Shown here: one piece after another, positions 48,026 to 58,729 of the stretch
How positions within the stretch are numbered: position 1 is the first letter of the stretch
Layout of the letters: each line of letters begins with the position of its first letter
NCBI GenBank assembly: GCA_012295225.1
Contig: WMKK01000016.1
Coordinates: 188,037 to 252,036 of the forward strand
Length of the DNA: 64,000 nt
Direction: 5' to 3'
Source: Ostreococcus mediterraneus
Lineage: Eukaryota; Chlorophyta; Mamiellophyceae; Mamiellales; Bathycoccaceae
Position numbers and translations under genes: made by a program
The notes under the pieces: model-generated
What the model saw: only the letters and a program-made list of their open reading frames with translations
What the model was told of the DNA's origin: nothing
The model's database searches: none

Positions 48026-49438
48026 TCAGGCAAATATCACTGATTTCGTGCCAAACGCCAACGCCACGGAAGCGACAGCCGTCCACGCGTACACCAAGTT
48101 TTTTCTCACCACGCTCAATGTGCCTTCGCGATTCCACAATGAATACGCCATTAGCGGAGGAATCAATCCCCATAAGATGACGACGACGACGGCGCCAGAA
48201 AATTTCAAAGCGGAAAAGTACACTTCTGGTCCCTTAAACGCAAAGAGAAGCGATGGGATCAGCGTGAGCGCGATGACGCTTTTTGAATGCGTGACAGTTT
48301 TCTTCTTCAACGCGTCTGCGCAAAAGCGGCTCAACGCCAAGTATCCGCCAATCAGGGTGGAAATCGACGCCGTTACCGCTACAGATGCGGTGGCACTGCC
48401 TAGAACGCCACCGGATTCCAACAGCGTTTGCGCCAAGTCAGAACTTCCAGCCCACGCGCCTGACTGCGCCAGGGACACGATGAGCCAAAGTGTGTACATC
48501 GCCAATGGCACCGTGGTACCGAGTAAGATGACGCGACGAATACGCTTGCGGTCACCGCGCAGCATGTCTACAATAGTAGGCAAGCATTCGCCATAGGTGT
48601 ACAGCTGAACTAAGCCTGGAAGCGCGGGAAGCGCCGCTGCAAAGTTCATAAACGCCAACTTGCTCGGGGACAAATTTTGTACGCCAAACACACAAATGGC
48701 AAGGAACGACGCAAAAATACCCACCGTCGCAACGGCGTTGACCTTTGCAGCCATGCGAGAGAATGATACAGCCCCGATTACCGCAGCGGTGACGAATGCG
48801 CCCATGACGTGCGATATCGCACCATTACTGAAGAAATTTGCCAACGACCCGCACTTGGCCAGCTGGCTCACGAGCGTGCAATTCATCATCACAAAGAACG
48901 ACACCGCGGTAACATATCCCCATTTCGCGCCTAAATACTCCGTCGTCGCGCTCAATAAACTCACCGCACGTCCACTCGACCGCGCCCACGTGCGCATGAG
49001 CGTCTCTGAAACCAAAATCCCACTCGCCGCCAAGAATGCCCACGCGGCGACGGAAATCGCCACCGCCGGAACGAACCCCGCGGGCGCCGCAAAATACGGC
49101 ATCGCCAAGAAACCTCCACCCACAGTCGTCCCCACGACGAGCATTATCGCTTCAAAATCACTCGCTCGATCGCTGTGGATATCCAAAGGACACGATTCCG
49201 CGCCGTCAAACTCGTCGCTCCCGCCGCTCGCAAAGCGCACCACGAGTTCATCATTCTCCAAACTCTCGTAGTACCCCTCATCCGGCGCGTTATTCGTGCG
49301 CTGTTCGCGCGCATCGGCGCGAGAGCGATTGCCCCATCCCCGAGCATGCGCTCGAGCGCATCGGCGCGCCGCGCACGGTCCTCGCGCGCGCACCGCAGGT
49401 GTTGGAGCTGCGCGCATCAGCGTTATCTCTACACCCAT
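48026..49438 (-). CDS. Tryptophan/tyrosine permease family transporter, plastid type
   Basis: A 470-residue amino acid transporter of the HAAAP (tryptophan/tyrosine permease) group, which in plants has plastid-predicted members. The first 45 or so residues are Arg/Ala-rich without acidic residues (transit-like). The core begins DFEAIMLVVGTTVGGGFLAMPYFAAPAGF (unwound TM1 with GTTVGGG and MP), and about eleven hydrophobic spans follow. LPALPGLVQLYTYGECLPTI and RKRIRRVILLGTTVPLAMYTLWL are family features. Substrate specificity is inferred. ATGs at 49438 and 49417 are both possible. Confidence 0.85.
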   Translation of the reverse strand: MGVEITLMRAAPTPAVRARGPCAARRCARAHARGWGNRSRADAREQRTNNAPDEGYYESLENDELVVRFASGGSDEFDGAESCPLDIHSDRASDFEAIMLVVGTTVGGGFLAMPYFAAPAGFVPAVAISVAAWAFLAASGILVSETLMRTWARSSGRAVSLLSATTEYLGAKWGYVTAVSFFVMMNCTLVSQLAKCGSLANFFSNGAISHVMGAFVTAAVIGAVSFSRMAAKVNAVATVGIFASFLAICVFGVQNLSPSKLAFMNFAAALPALPGLVQLYTYGECLPTIVDMLRGDRKRIRRVILLGTTVPLAMYTLWLIVSLAQSGAWAGSSDLAQTLLESGGVLGSATASVAVTASISTLIGGYLALSRFCADALKKKTVTHSKSVIALTLIPSLLFAFKGPEVYFSALKFSGAVVVVILWGLIPPLMAYSLWNREGTLSVVRKNLVYAWTAVASVALAFGTKSVIFA

Positions 49439-49722
49439 ATCTCACGACGACGAGCTCCTCCGCGTGCGCTCGCGCTCGATCGACGTGCAGTGCGCGCGAT
49501 GGACGACGCGCACTGGCGTGTGCGTTGCGTTCGCGGGCGCGGCGATGCCTCGGCGAGCGCGCGGGCGCGTCGAATTTTGAGGGCACCTCGCGCGACGCTG
49601 TGGGATTTTTCAGCAAACCAGTAGCTCACGAGCTAATGATTCTATTGTTACTAATTACATCAGCGCCCACGCGCGCGCTAGCGGCGTTTGGTTTGATTCC
49701 AATCGTATTGCGACGCCGTCAG
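49439..49722 (-). other. Spacer with a duplicated gene end
   Basis: A 284-bp space between the SR-protein stop and the permease start on the minus strand. It holds the second copy of the 45-bp duplication described separately (49677-49721) and an AT-richer stretch at 49636-49660. No other gene is visible. Confidence 0.5.
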
Positions 49723-49766
49723 CTAGCGGCGTTTGATTTGATTCCAATCGTATTGCGACGTCGTCA
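49677..49766 (-). repeat. 45-bp tandem duplication spanning the SR-protein stop codon
   Basis: Bases 49722-49766 and 49677-49721 match at 43 of 45 positions. On the minus strand the first copy encodes the end of the SR protein (TTSQYDWNQIKRR, stop TAG). The second, directly after it, encodes TASQYDWNQTKRR and also ends in TAG, in the same frame. Both mismatches would change an amino acid. Confidence 0.97.
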
Positions 49767-50306
49767 TGCGCGCGTTAAACGTCGCTCCGCTCGGTCCGCC
49801 CGCCGGTCCGAGCCGCTTGAGCGCGCCGCACGCTTCGCACTTTTCCGCCACTTTTGGATTCAATCGCCCGTCGCACTTGTATGATTGACACGGCCACCAC
49901 CCGTGCTTGACTTTTGATTGTTGCTCTTGCTTTTCTTCCGGGGGCGTGGCGTGAATGGTGCCTTTGGCATGCGCTTGCGAGGCGACGTAGGCGCGATATT
50001 GCTCCAACGTCATCGCCGCCGACGTCGGCGGCGGAGGTAAGGGCTCAGGCTCGGCATCGCGTGCGATGGCGTCGGCGCTCGTCGAAGGTGGATTATGTTC
50101 AACCTCGCCGACTATTCGCGCGGCGACGACGTCGCCACTCGACGTCGTCGTCGTCGTCTTTGCCTCGTCCGCGCCGGCGTCCGCATTCGCGCGTTCATCC
50201 AAGCTCACGCTTCGACTACGACTTCGACGCCGCCTGCGCTTCTTCTCGCGCTTCGTCTCGCGTCTACGTTTCTTTTCCTTCCGTCGGCGCTTGCGGTCAC
50301 GGCTTC

Positions 50307-50352
<46 letters not shown>

Positions 50353-50526
50353 TGTTGAAGCCGACCTGTGTATTCGCCTTTGACGCCGCGGCGAACGACT
50401 GCGATCGCGACTGCGACTGCGATCGCGACTGCGACTGCGATCGCGACTGCGACTGCGGCGACGACGTCCGCGCTCGCGCTCGCGCTCGCCCTCGCGGTGG
50501 CCCCGCGGCGCGGCGTGCGACGCCAT
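49723..50526 (-). CDS. SR-rich protein with RanBP2-type zinc finger
   Basis: A 267-residue RNA-processing-type protein. The N-terminal half is Arg/Ser-rich with repeated RSRSRD units, a 15-residue poly-Ser tract and a Lys/Arg-rich basic stretch, as in splicing regulators. The C-terminal half has AAMTLEQYRAYVASQAH and a RanBP2-type zinc finger, WWPCQSYKCDGRLN...KCEACGALK, whose W-x-C-x4-C...N...C-x2-C pattern fits single-stranded RNA-binding fingers (compare ZRANB2). It ends TTSQYDWNQIKRR. ATG 50526 is preferred; upstream sequence in this frame is low-complexity and overlaps the divergent gene. Direct RNA target unknown. Confidence 0.75.
50308..50352. repeat. (CGA)n tract encoding poly-Ser
   Basis: Fifteen near-pure CGA units which on the minus strand read TCG and form the poly-Ser run of the SR protein. 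GAC/GCGACT-rich repeats continue to about 50460, encoding alternating Arg-Ser. Confidence 0.9.
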
Positions 50527-50689
50527 GAAGTGCGGTTCCCATTGTGCGCCTCGCGCCGCGACGACGACGACGACGACGACGGCGGCGACGACGACGGCGA
50601 TGGCGGCGATGACCGCGGCGATGACGACGATACTATCGTCGTCGTCCACGGCGCGCGCGCATCGCGCGACGACGACGACGACGACGCCA

Positions 50690-51565
50690 ATGCGCGCGAA
50701 AATCATGATGGATAACGGCGGCGCCTCTTCGCATCGACGACGATTCGACGTCGTCGCGCGCGCCAAGACGAAGCAGAGACGCGCCGGGGGCGGTGGCGGC
50801 GGTAGCGGGGTCGCCACCGCCGAAGGGCTTTACGTGGAGATGGATCTTGAGACCATTGGGCTCGAGGGCGAGGCGTGGAAGCTCGATGCGGTGGCGGAGG
50901 CGATTCGACGAGGCGCGGTGGGCGTGATACCGACGGATACGAAGTACGCCTTCGTGGCGGATCTCACGAACGCTGATGCGGTGCAAAAGTTGTATGATAT
51001 AAAGAACGCTGGGTTGAATAAGCCGCTGAGCATATTGTGTCGTGGATTTGCGGATATTGATACGTATACGACTGGGTTTCCGAGTAACCCAAAGGCGGGC
51101 GCGACGCTTCCGTTCAAGCTGGCCAAGCAATGCTTACCTGGACCGTATACGTTCATCTTACCCGCGAGTAAGGAACTTCCAAAGGTGTGTTTGATGGATA
51201 AATCCACCAAGGATAAGGCGAGGCAGTGTAAGGCGAGAAAGACGGTTGGGGTACGTATTCCGGCGTGCGACGTCACGACGGCGTTGCTCGAGCTCCTCGA
51301 CGCGCCTTTAATGTGTTCCACCGTGCCCGAGTGCGATGACGAGCCGGCGGTGATTTACGATAATTACCTCGCCGCCGGGCTTGGGTTCATGGTGGATATC
51401 GGTGCGCGAGCGTCGAGCGCGGCGTCGACGGTGGTTGACTTATCCACTGGCGACGCGCGCGTGCTCCGACGAGGCGCTGGCGACCCAGACATGTGGGCCT
51501 CTGACGAAGGCGACGACGAAGACGACGGCGGCGACGACGAAGACGCCGCGTGGGGATTCGCCTAG
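50690..51565 (+). CDS. YciO/YrdC/Sua5-domain protein
   Basis: A 291-residue protein with a YrdC-like fold: AIRRGAVGVIPTDTKYAFVADLTNADAVQKLYDIKN (P-T-D-T-x-Y signature), NKPLSILCRGFADI, CLPGPYTFILPASKELPKVC, KTVGVRIPACDVTTALLELL and DAPLMCSTVPECDDEP. The family includes Sua5/TsaC threonylcarbamoyl-AMP synthases (tRNA t6A) and YciO. The KxR/xxR substrate set of Sua5 is only partly recognisable, so it may be YciO-like with related but distinct activity. An acidic C-terminal tail (GDDEDDGGDDEDAAW) is lineage-specific. Several in-frame ATGs (50690, 50705, 50708) lie at the start, close to the divergent SR gene. Confidence 0.82.
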   Translation: MRAKIMMDNGGASSHRRRFDVVARAKTKQRRAGGGGGGSGVATAEGLYVEMDLETIGLEGEAWKLDAVAEAIRRGAVGVIPTDTKYAFVADLTNADAVQKLYDIKNAGLNKPLSILCRGFADIDTYTTGFPSNPKAGATLPFKLAKQCLPGPYTFILPASKELPKVCLMDKSTKDKARQCKARKTVGVRIPACDVTTALLELLDAPLMCSTVPECDDEPAVIYDNYLAAGLGFMVDIGARASSAASTVVDLSTGDARVLRRGAGDPDMWASDEGDDEDDGGDDEDAAWGFA

Positions 51566-51707
51566 GCGATGACGGCCATACCACCGTCGTCACCGTCGAG
51601 GACGACGACCGAGACTATTTTTTTACCATTAGTGTTGTTTGTTTGTAAGTGTACGCTGCTTTTTTGAGCCACGCGCGCGCGTCATAGCGCCACGCGTCTA
51701 TCACCGT

Positions 51708-52748
51708 ATGTTTGCCGCGCTCGCGGACGATGACACGTGTAGTGTGCGTTCGTCCTCGTCTTCATCATCCTCGAATGCGCTGGCGAGAGATTTCGCGAAC
51801 GGTGTTGTGGTCACGACGGAGGACGCGAGCTCGAGCTCGAGCGACGACGACGATGTAGACGACCAAGCGCACGACGACGTGTGGAGATGGAGCACTGGCC
51901 GAACGACATCGACATTGTCATCCCAATCGCGCGCGCCAAGGGCGACGAAACTGCTCAAAGGCGAGAAGAAACGACTCAAGGCGTTGCACGTCGCCGAGAC
52001 GAGAGCGCGGCGCGCGGCGCGAGCGCCCGATGGATTCGTCGCTTCTGACGCGCGCGAGCGCATGGAATCCGTCGTTCGCACTGGACGCGCGTTAACGATT
52101 GCGTGCAGCGCGCGAGGACATGTGGCAAAGGCGCAAGGTCGCGTTATTCGTGCGATAAGTCGCGCGCTTCGAGCCGAAACGCGCGAGCGTAGACGCGGAA
52201 AGCGGTTAGTGTTTGACGTCGAACGCATCGATGGCGTCAGCCAGGTGCCCGTGGAGGGCGACCGTGCGTGGGATGATCTCGAGCGCGTGTGCGCGATGCC
52301 GATGACGCGAGAAGAGTACCTGAAGAGCGCTGAGCGTCGCGAACGCGTGGCGAAAGTCGCCGCGGCGGCGCGCGGGACGACAAAGTCAAAGCCCAAAAAG
52401 AGTCGAGGACGGATGTGGAATACAAAGGATGACGACGAGACTGGGCGCGTGAGAACGTCCAAGACATCGAGCACGCGAGTTATGATGCCCGAACGCGTGG
52501 CGTTCGAGCGCGCTGGATCGCATGAGGATGACATTCGAGCGTCAACCGCCGCCGCGCCGCGCGCGACATCCGCCGTCGTATCCGACGACTTTGGCGCATT
52601 TGAGCGGCATACGCGCGGTATCGGGGCGCGCTTATTAGCAAAAATGGGATTTCGAAGACCGGGTCAGGGATTAGGCGCATCATCGCAAGGCATAGCCGAG
52701 GTTCCGACGACAGAGGCGCGAACGAAACGCGCCGGTCTTGGCGCGTAG
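51708..52748 (+). CDS. G-patch domain protein
   Basis: A 346-residue protein with a C-terminal G-patch, the module that binds and activates DEAH helicases in splicing or ribosome assembly: ERHTRGIGARLLAKMGFRRPGQGLGASSQGI with the spaced glycines, followed by AEVPTTEARTKRAGLG to the end. The N-terminal part is Ser/Asp-rich; the middle is basic and helical (TRARRAARAPDGF, RVIRAISRALRAETRERRRGKR). The layout recalls the SQS1 group of G-patch proteins, but I cannot identify an R3H domain. ATG 51708 (MFAALADDD) is the first ATG. Confidence 0.78.
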   Translation: MFAALADDDTCSVRSSSSSSSSNALARDFANGVVVTTEDASSSSSDDDDVDDQAHDDVWRWSTGRTTSTLSSQSRAPRATKLLKGEKKRLKALHVAETRARRAARAPDGFVASDARERMESVVRTGRALTIACSARGHVAKAQGRVIRAISRALRAETRERRRGKRLVFDVERIDGVSQVPVEGDRAWDDLERVCAMPMTREEYLKSAERRERVAKVAAAARGTTKSKPKKSRGRMWNTKDDDETGRVRTSKTSSTRVMMPERVAFERAGSHEDDIRASTAAAPRATSAVVSDDFGAFERHTRGIGARLLAKMGFRRPGQGLGASSQGIAEVPTTEARTKRAGLGA

Positions 52749-52951
52749 CAATACTTTAGTCTAGCAGCGGCAGCTCGTAATCACAATATAGTACCCACTC
52801 ACCCCTCGTCTTTTGACGCGCGGTGAGGATTTTCATCTAATAATTCCTCTAATAACACACCCACACCACGCATGAGCTCTCTTCGCATCAACAGCGCGCT
52901 CATATATCGGCGTAAACAATCAATCAATCAATCAACCAACCGACGCCCCCC

Positions 52952-53458
52952 CTACGTGGTAAACGATTCTCCGCACCCACACTCCGCCTTGGCGTTCGGA
53001 TTTTCAAACACAAACTCGCTCCTCAGCCTATCACTCACGTAGTCCATCTTCGTCCCTATGATCGACATCAACGCGTTCGGTTCGATGATAATCTTCACCC
53101 CGCGTTGGTCCACGAGCTCATCAAACTTTTTCCTATCGCCCTCATCCGCGTAATTCATCGTGTACGTCATCCCGTTACACCCGCGCGAACGTATGCCAAT
53201 CTTGAGATACGGCTTGGCGTTGCGTTCGAGCAGCGCCTTGATGCGCGCGGCGGCGGATTCGGTGAGTTCGAGCGCTTGTTTTACCGGCGCATGCGGGCGC
53301 GTACGTCGCGGCACCGCGTCGCCGTCACGCGCGTCACCCTGTGTCGCGGCTGTCGTCGTCGCTGTCGCGGATGAAGACGTCGCGGGCACGGCGCTCGAAA
53401 ACGCGCGCACATCGCCCATCGCGCGCATCGCCCCGCGCACCGCGCATCGACGCAACAT
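52952..53458 (-). CDS. ISCA: A-type iron-sulfur assembly protein (ISCA), mitochondrial
   Basis: A 168-residue HesB/IscA protein that helps assemble [4Fe-4S] clusters. An N-terminal presequence with Arg/Ala/Ser (MLRRCAVRGAMRAMGDVRAF) is followed by the A-type domain: LTESAAARIKALLER, LKIGIRSRGCNGMTYTM (first Cys), ALMSIIGTKMDYVSDRL and the C-terminal CGCGES pair of Cys. The RGCNG...T and CGCG spacing is complete. RGCNGMTY fits ISCA1-like over ISCA2-like members, but I do not assign the number firmly. Confidence 0.92.
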   Translation of the reverse strand: MLRRCAVRGAMRAMGDVRAFSSAVPATSSSATATTTAATQGDARDGDAVPRRTRPHAPVKQALELTESAAARIKALLERNAKPYLKIGIRSRGCNGMTYTMNYADEGDRKKFDELVDQRGVKIIIEPNALMSIIGTKMDYVSDRLRSEFVFENPNAKAECGCGESFTT

Positions 53459-53959
53459 CGTCGTCGTCGGCGGCGTCGTCGAATGCCGTCGGCCGCGTCG
53501 TCGGCATCCGTCGGTCGAGAGGGCAAGGGGCTAAACCCCTACTGTGCCATACTGGAGAGCAAGCACGCCTATACCACGACGAACCCGTGACCCTGTGGAT
53601 TGCCGCGACACATACTGTACACGATTTACGAGTATCTAAGTGACAATCACGACCACAGGTCCATGACGACAATGGCCATACACATAGTCTTATGTCACAT
53701 ACAATACCATATCCAGAGGGGAACGTGCACGGCGACGCCTTCGTCCGCGACACTGCGCGACGCTCTCGAACGACGACGACGATGGCGTTACGCGACGCCA
53801 ACGTCGCGCGCGAAGCCCCGGGATCGGTGGCCAAGATGCATAGCTTACGTGCCAGGTGCGTGCACGCGCGAGATACGTCGACACACGCGCGCGATTCGCG
53901 CGCGAGACGCGCGAGAGCCGATGGACTGACGGTTTGAGTGTCACGTCGCATCCATCAGG
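53459..53959. promoter_or_regulatory. Divergent region between ISCA and kinesin-14
   Basis: About 500 bp. It holds a small perfect stem-loop AGGGG-CTAAA-CCCCT (53526-53540) and relatively AT-rich, non-repetitive sequence at 53570-53720. No open frame with recognisable protein. I could not match it to tRNA, U1/U2/U4/U5/U6, SRP or RNase P RNAs by eye. Confidence 0.4.
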
Positions 53960-56900
53960 ATGGACAACTTGCGTCGACAATCGACGTCGGATGCGTCGCT
54001 GAGCGCGCGAGATGCGCCAGGAAGTGCGATTGGTGCTTCGAGTGCTCGACGGTTATCGCGACCGAGCGCGTACGGTGCGTCGTGGTGGTGATGTGCGCGG
54101 AATGATGTCGACATTGAGTCGTTGAGGGGAACGAGCACGATGTGGTTTTTTTTGAATGGAATGACGACGATATTGACGACGTGCGCGCGTGTGTGGGATG
54201 GGTATCATCGCGTTGTGATGGTGGTTGTATAGTATTCGCCGTGGCGACGGGTTGGGACGCGCGAAGGCGTCGACGCGATGGGGGGAAGACGTATTTGATT
54301 CGCGCGCCGGGCAGTGCTCGACTGACTAACCGACGTTTTCGCTCCGCAGGCGGCTCGGGCGACGGGGACGAGACGATTTTATTCGCTGATGGTATGAAGA
54401 GTCAAATTCAACAAATTGCGAGAGAGGTTTATGATGATTCACCCGCGTTGGCGAACGCGCAGGTGATGTTGAGTTGGAGACCGACGACAAAGAAGAAGGA
54501 TGACCCGAATGCGTTTGCCGCCGAGTTGACGAATCAGATCAAGAGCCAAAAGGAGACGTTGAAGCAGTTGTTGCAACATAAGGATGAGATGACGGCGAAA
54601 TGTCAGGCGGTTGAGAGAAGCTATAAAGTTGCTATGGAGAGTGCAAAAAGCGAGGTGGTGACGACCACGGTGCCGGCGACGGCGGAGGAGATGGCGCAAA
54701 TCAAGGCGGAGCGCGAGCGTCTCGCCAAGCAAAAGGAGGAAACCATGGCGCACTTGAACAACGTGCAAGAAGCTGAGGAAGAATTGCAGCGAAAGATTGA
54801 TGCATTGAACGAAGAACGAGCAAAGATTCGTGAAGAAGAACACGGGCGAGTTTTGACGGCTTTGGCGAAAAAGATTGCCGACGCCGAGGCGCGAGTGCAA
54901 GCGGCGGAAACCGCCGAGGCGTCGTTGGCACGCGAACGCGGGACGATGATGCAACTTCGCGAGATGGAGAACGTGAGCGCCGCGGAGGCTGGCGCTGCGG
55001 CAGCCGAAGCTAAAATTGCTGCTAATATGGCGCGCGATGAAGCGCGTTCGGCGCAGCAGGCGCTCTTGAATGCGCAAGCAGCGCTCGAACGCGCCTCGGT
55101 TGAACATGAGATGCTGTCCAACAAGTACGCCGAGGAAAAGGCAACGTGGGATTCTGAGCTCGCAGCGCTGACGCAATCTGAAAGCAACTTGAAGATTGAA
55201 CTTAACGCCAATTTGTCCAAGCTTGAAGGTATGACGGCGCAATACAACCAGCTCGCGTCTGAGGCTGCCAGACAAAACGCCTCGGCGCAAGAGGATATCG
55301 AAAAGATTGTGGCGGCTATGACGATGGAGAAGGAGAAGGCTCTCAGCGATCTTGAAGAGACGTTGACGCGCGAAAAGAGTGAGGAGTTGCACTCTCTTGA
55401 ACGTCAATTCCGGTCTCGATTGGAGCACGAAATCAACGCGTTGAAGTCCGAGAGCAAGGAGGATATGCAACAGCGCATCGTGTCTCTCAACGCGCTCCTC
55501 GCCGAACAAAAGGCCAACAATGAGATCACGCTCAGCGCTTTCAAGGCTGAAGCCGGTGCCAAAGAAGCTGGTCTCAAGGCTGAATTCTTAGCTGCGTTGA
55601 AGGATGCCGAACATCGAGCTGAACTCGCATCCGCCAAGGCGACGAGCGCACTCGAAAGCCTTCAAGCCACGCTCGAGCAAGTCAAGCAAAGCGCACAAGA
55701 GGAATTGACGCGCGTCAAGCAAGAGGCTGAACGTGCGCTCGCCGAGCAAGCGAAGAAGATGAGTGAAGAACATGCGATGGATAAGGCTAAGGCTTTAGAA
55801 GCGCAGCAACTCGAGCTTCAGTCACAACTTCTCAGCGAGCGGGACTCTGCGCTCAACGGCTCGCACGACGCGCACGCTGCGGCGATGTCTGAACTTGAAA
55901 TCAAGGTGCGCCAGGAGTGTGCCGAAAACTTTTCTCTCGAGCTCCGCAGCGAAAAAGAGCAATCGGAAGCTCGCATTCAGCAAGCTCAAGCTGCTCTTAT
56001 GGCTGAGAAGGAACGAGCTCTCCAAGCGCAGCGTGATGAGCTTTCTCAACAAGCAACGCTCGAGCGCGAGGCAGCCATCGTCGCTCTCAAGGAGGCACAC
56101 GAAGAGACGATGCTTGAGTTGACCAACAACTTGAAGGCTGAGCTCGAGCAAGCGCGTATGGCAGCGAGTATGGGTGGCAACAAGACTCAGCGCAGCGATG
56201 CGGAGATCAAGGCGATTATGGAGGTTGAGAAGCAAACTGCTCTCGTAACGGCGAGTGAAAAGCACGCCGACGTGTTGGCGCGCAAGATTCAAGAGCTCAC
56301 CGAGAAGTTATCTGCCGACAAACATGCGGCTGTTTCTGCGTTGGAACGTGAAAAGTACGAATTGATGGCGAACTTCGATGCTAAGCACAATGCCGCGCTC
56401 AAGGAACAAGAGAAGGTGTTGCGCGCGCAAGCTGAAGCGGACAAGATGACTGCGCTTGAAAACTTGCGAGCAACGTTGCAATTGAATGCTTCCGGCCAGT
56501 TCGAAGCTATCAAGGCCAAGGCTCTCGAAGAGCAACGTGAAAAGTTCTTAGTGGAAAAGCAAATCGCTTTGGACAACTTGAAGGCTGAGCTTACCGTTAT
56601 CAAGGATGCCGCGATCGCGCAAGCCAAGGCTGAAGCCGCGGCTTNTGATAACATCGACGCCAGCAAATCTTACAAGGCTGCCATCGAAAAGCTTCGTGTT
56701 GCACTCGAAAGTGAAAAGCAGGAGGCTTTGGCGCTTCAAGCTGCCAAGCTCAGTGGTATCGCAGAAGCTCAAAGAGAGCACGCCATGACTGAGCTCCGAG
56801 CAGAACTTCAAGCTGCCGCGTCTCGCGAGAAGCATGATCTCATCACCGAGCTCCAAAGCTTCTCTGGCTCTGCACGTACTAAGGAAATGATTGAACTCGA

Positions 56901-58530
56901 GCAAAAGGCCCAACGTGTTTTGATGGAGGCGAACGAACGAGAAGCCAAGTTGCATGCTGAGATCACCAGATTGACGCGCGAGAAGGAGGAAGCGCGCCGA
57001 CTCGAAGCCGCGGCGACATCCGCCGCGGCCATGATGCATCAACCCAAATCTGATTCTGCCGCCGCGGATCGTATGAAGGTCACGATCGCCAGTCTCGAGT
57101 CCAAGGTTCGCAGCCTTGAACGCGATGGAGGCAAGCAAGGCGAGATGGCCAAGATGCAAGCTGAGATGGAGCATTTGCGCAAGGAAGCCGCCGCCGCCAA
57201 CCGCCGCGCCCAGCAAGTCAAGGATGAACACGTCGCGTCTTTCGATCGCGTCAAGGAACTCGAGGCACAGTTATTGGAAGCCGATGAACTGCGCCGCGAA
57301 ATGCACAATATGGTTCAAGAGTTACGTGGCAACGTGCGAGTCATCGCTCGTGTGCGACCGTTGTTGCCTGGTGAAGACAATGTCGTTGAACCTATTGACA
57401 AGGAAACCTTGGCGGTGTCAATTCCTGAGCTCGATCCTAGATTGTTTTCTTTCGACCGCGTTTTCAATGAGCGATCGACGCAAGAAGAGGTATTCGAGGA
57501 AGTTTCCGAATTGGTGCAATCTGCTCTAGACGGTTACAAGGTGTGCTTGTTCTCTTACGGCCAGACGGGTTCTGGTAAGACGCACACCATGTTGGGCACG
57601 GGCGAAGGTGAACGGCGGGGTATCATTCCCAGAGCGGTAGCTAAGGTGCTTGAACAAGCTGAGGCGCTCCGATCGAAGGGCTATGAATATACCATGGAGG
57701 CGAGCTATGTGGAAATTTACAACGAACAAATTCGCGATTTACTCTGCCCGGGTGCCGTGCATAGCGAGCGCCACTCTGTGGTGAGCTCGCCGGAAGGTGG
57801 CTGTCCTGCCGTCACTGGCGTCGTGCGCGAGGAAGTTACCTCTGTGTACGAAGCCACGAGCTTAGTGCGTCGCGCGATGAATGCTCGCGCGGTGGAAGCG
57901 ACCGAGATGAATGCCAATTCTTCTCGCTCGCACACGTTGTTCCTCCTGTACATCACCGGCGTGCACGCTGCGACTGGCCAAACTCTCACTGGGTGCCTCA
58001 ATCTAGTCGACTTGGCTGGTTCTGAGCGAACAAAGAGAAGTGGTGCGGCTGGGCAAAGAATGACCGAAGCGTGTGCTATTAACAAGAGCTTGTCCTGCTT
58101 GGGTGATGTGTTTGCTGCCGTTGGACGGGGCGATAAGCACATCCCGTACCGCAACAGTAAGCTCACTTATTTGCTTGCGCCCTGCTTAGGGGGTGAAGGC
58201 AAGACGTTGATGGTTGTGAACATAGCTCCAGATTTGGATAGCGCCGAAGAGTCAATGTGCTCTCTCAGATTCGCCTCTACGGTGAATGCCGTTGAGTTAG
58301 GAAACGGCAAAAAGGCCAAGCGCAACATTGCGCAGAATTTGGCGCACTTGACTACTGGTGGAGCTGAGGTACCGACGTCGTCTACCATGACGCGATCACG
58401 TCGATCATCCGCGAGTGCGCTCCCTAGTAGAGAAATGTACGACAGACGATCCTCTGCGGGGACGAAGCGAGGAAATCCGTTTGGGCAAAACGAACGCGCG
58501 CCCAAGACTCGGCGCAAGGCTTGGGAATAG
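53960..58530 (+). CDS. Kinesin-14 (C-terminal motor) with long coiled coil, two exons
   Basis: A 1431-residue minus-end-type kinesin. Exon 1 is 53960-54074 (MDNLRRQSTSDAS...), a 275-bp intron has a textbook branch site (ctgactaac-like at 54321) and acceptor CTCCGCAG, and exon 2 is 54350-58530; the joined frame is open. Residues about 70-1010 are almost continuous heptad coiled coil, rich in Glu, Ala, Lys and Gln. The neck LRGNVRVIARVRP then leads into the motor: P-loop GQTGSGKTHTM, NANSSRSHTLF (switch I), LVDLAGSERTKRSG (switch II), NKSLSCLGDVFAA and YRNSKLTYLL. The motor at the C-terminus with this neck defines kinesin-14. One base (56645, N) makes one codon ambiguous. Inferred roles are spindle organisation or minus-end transport. 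Confidence 0.9.
54075..54349 (+). other. Intron of the kinesin-14 gene
   Basis: 275-bp GT-AG intron (donor TACG|GTGCGT, acceptor CTCCGCAG|GCGGC). It is open in one frame for much of its length, which can mislead start prediction: an ATG at 54142 lies inside it. Confidence 0.8.
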
Positions 58531-58584
58531 TGGAATCGCCTCTCCGTAAGCGTGAACGTAGCATAGTACATCAAAACCTTCTCC

Positions 58585-58604
58585 GACGCTTTAATCATAG
58601 CGTC
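58585..58604. terminator. Small inverted repeat between convergent genes
   Basis: GACGCT (58585-58590) pairs with AGCGTC (58599-58604) across an 8-nt loop, 54 bp after the kinesin stop. A weak 3'-end stem-loop candidate. Confidence 0.3.
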
Positions 58605-58729
58605 TTGTAAATAATAAGCATGATATTTTAACACAATTGTCGCCAACGCTGTCTACAACTTTCACTCGTCCTGTATGGTTTTTCCTCGTCGCGCGCATGG
58701 GATTACTTACTCTTACAATCTATGCTATA

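Noticed and set aside
53526-53540. GGGGCTAAACCCCTA resembles a telomerase RNA template for TTTAGGG repeats
   Set aside because: It has an extra C relative to a plant-type template and is fully explained as a perfect AGGGG/CCCCT stem-loop; no other telomerase RNA features seen.
54142-54349. Kinesin start at ATG 54142
   Set aside because: It lies in an intron with a clear branch site and acceptor; an upstream exon at 53960 splices in frame.
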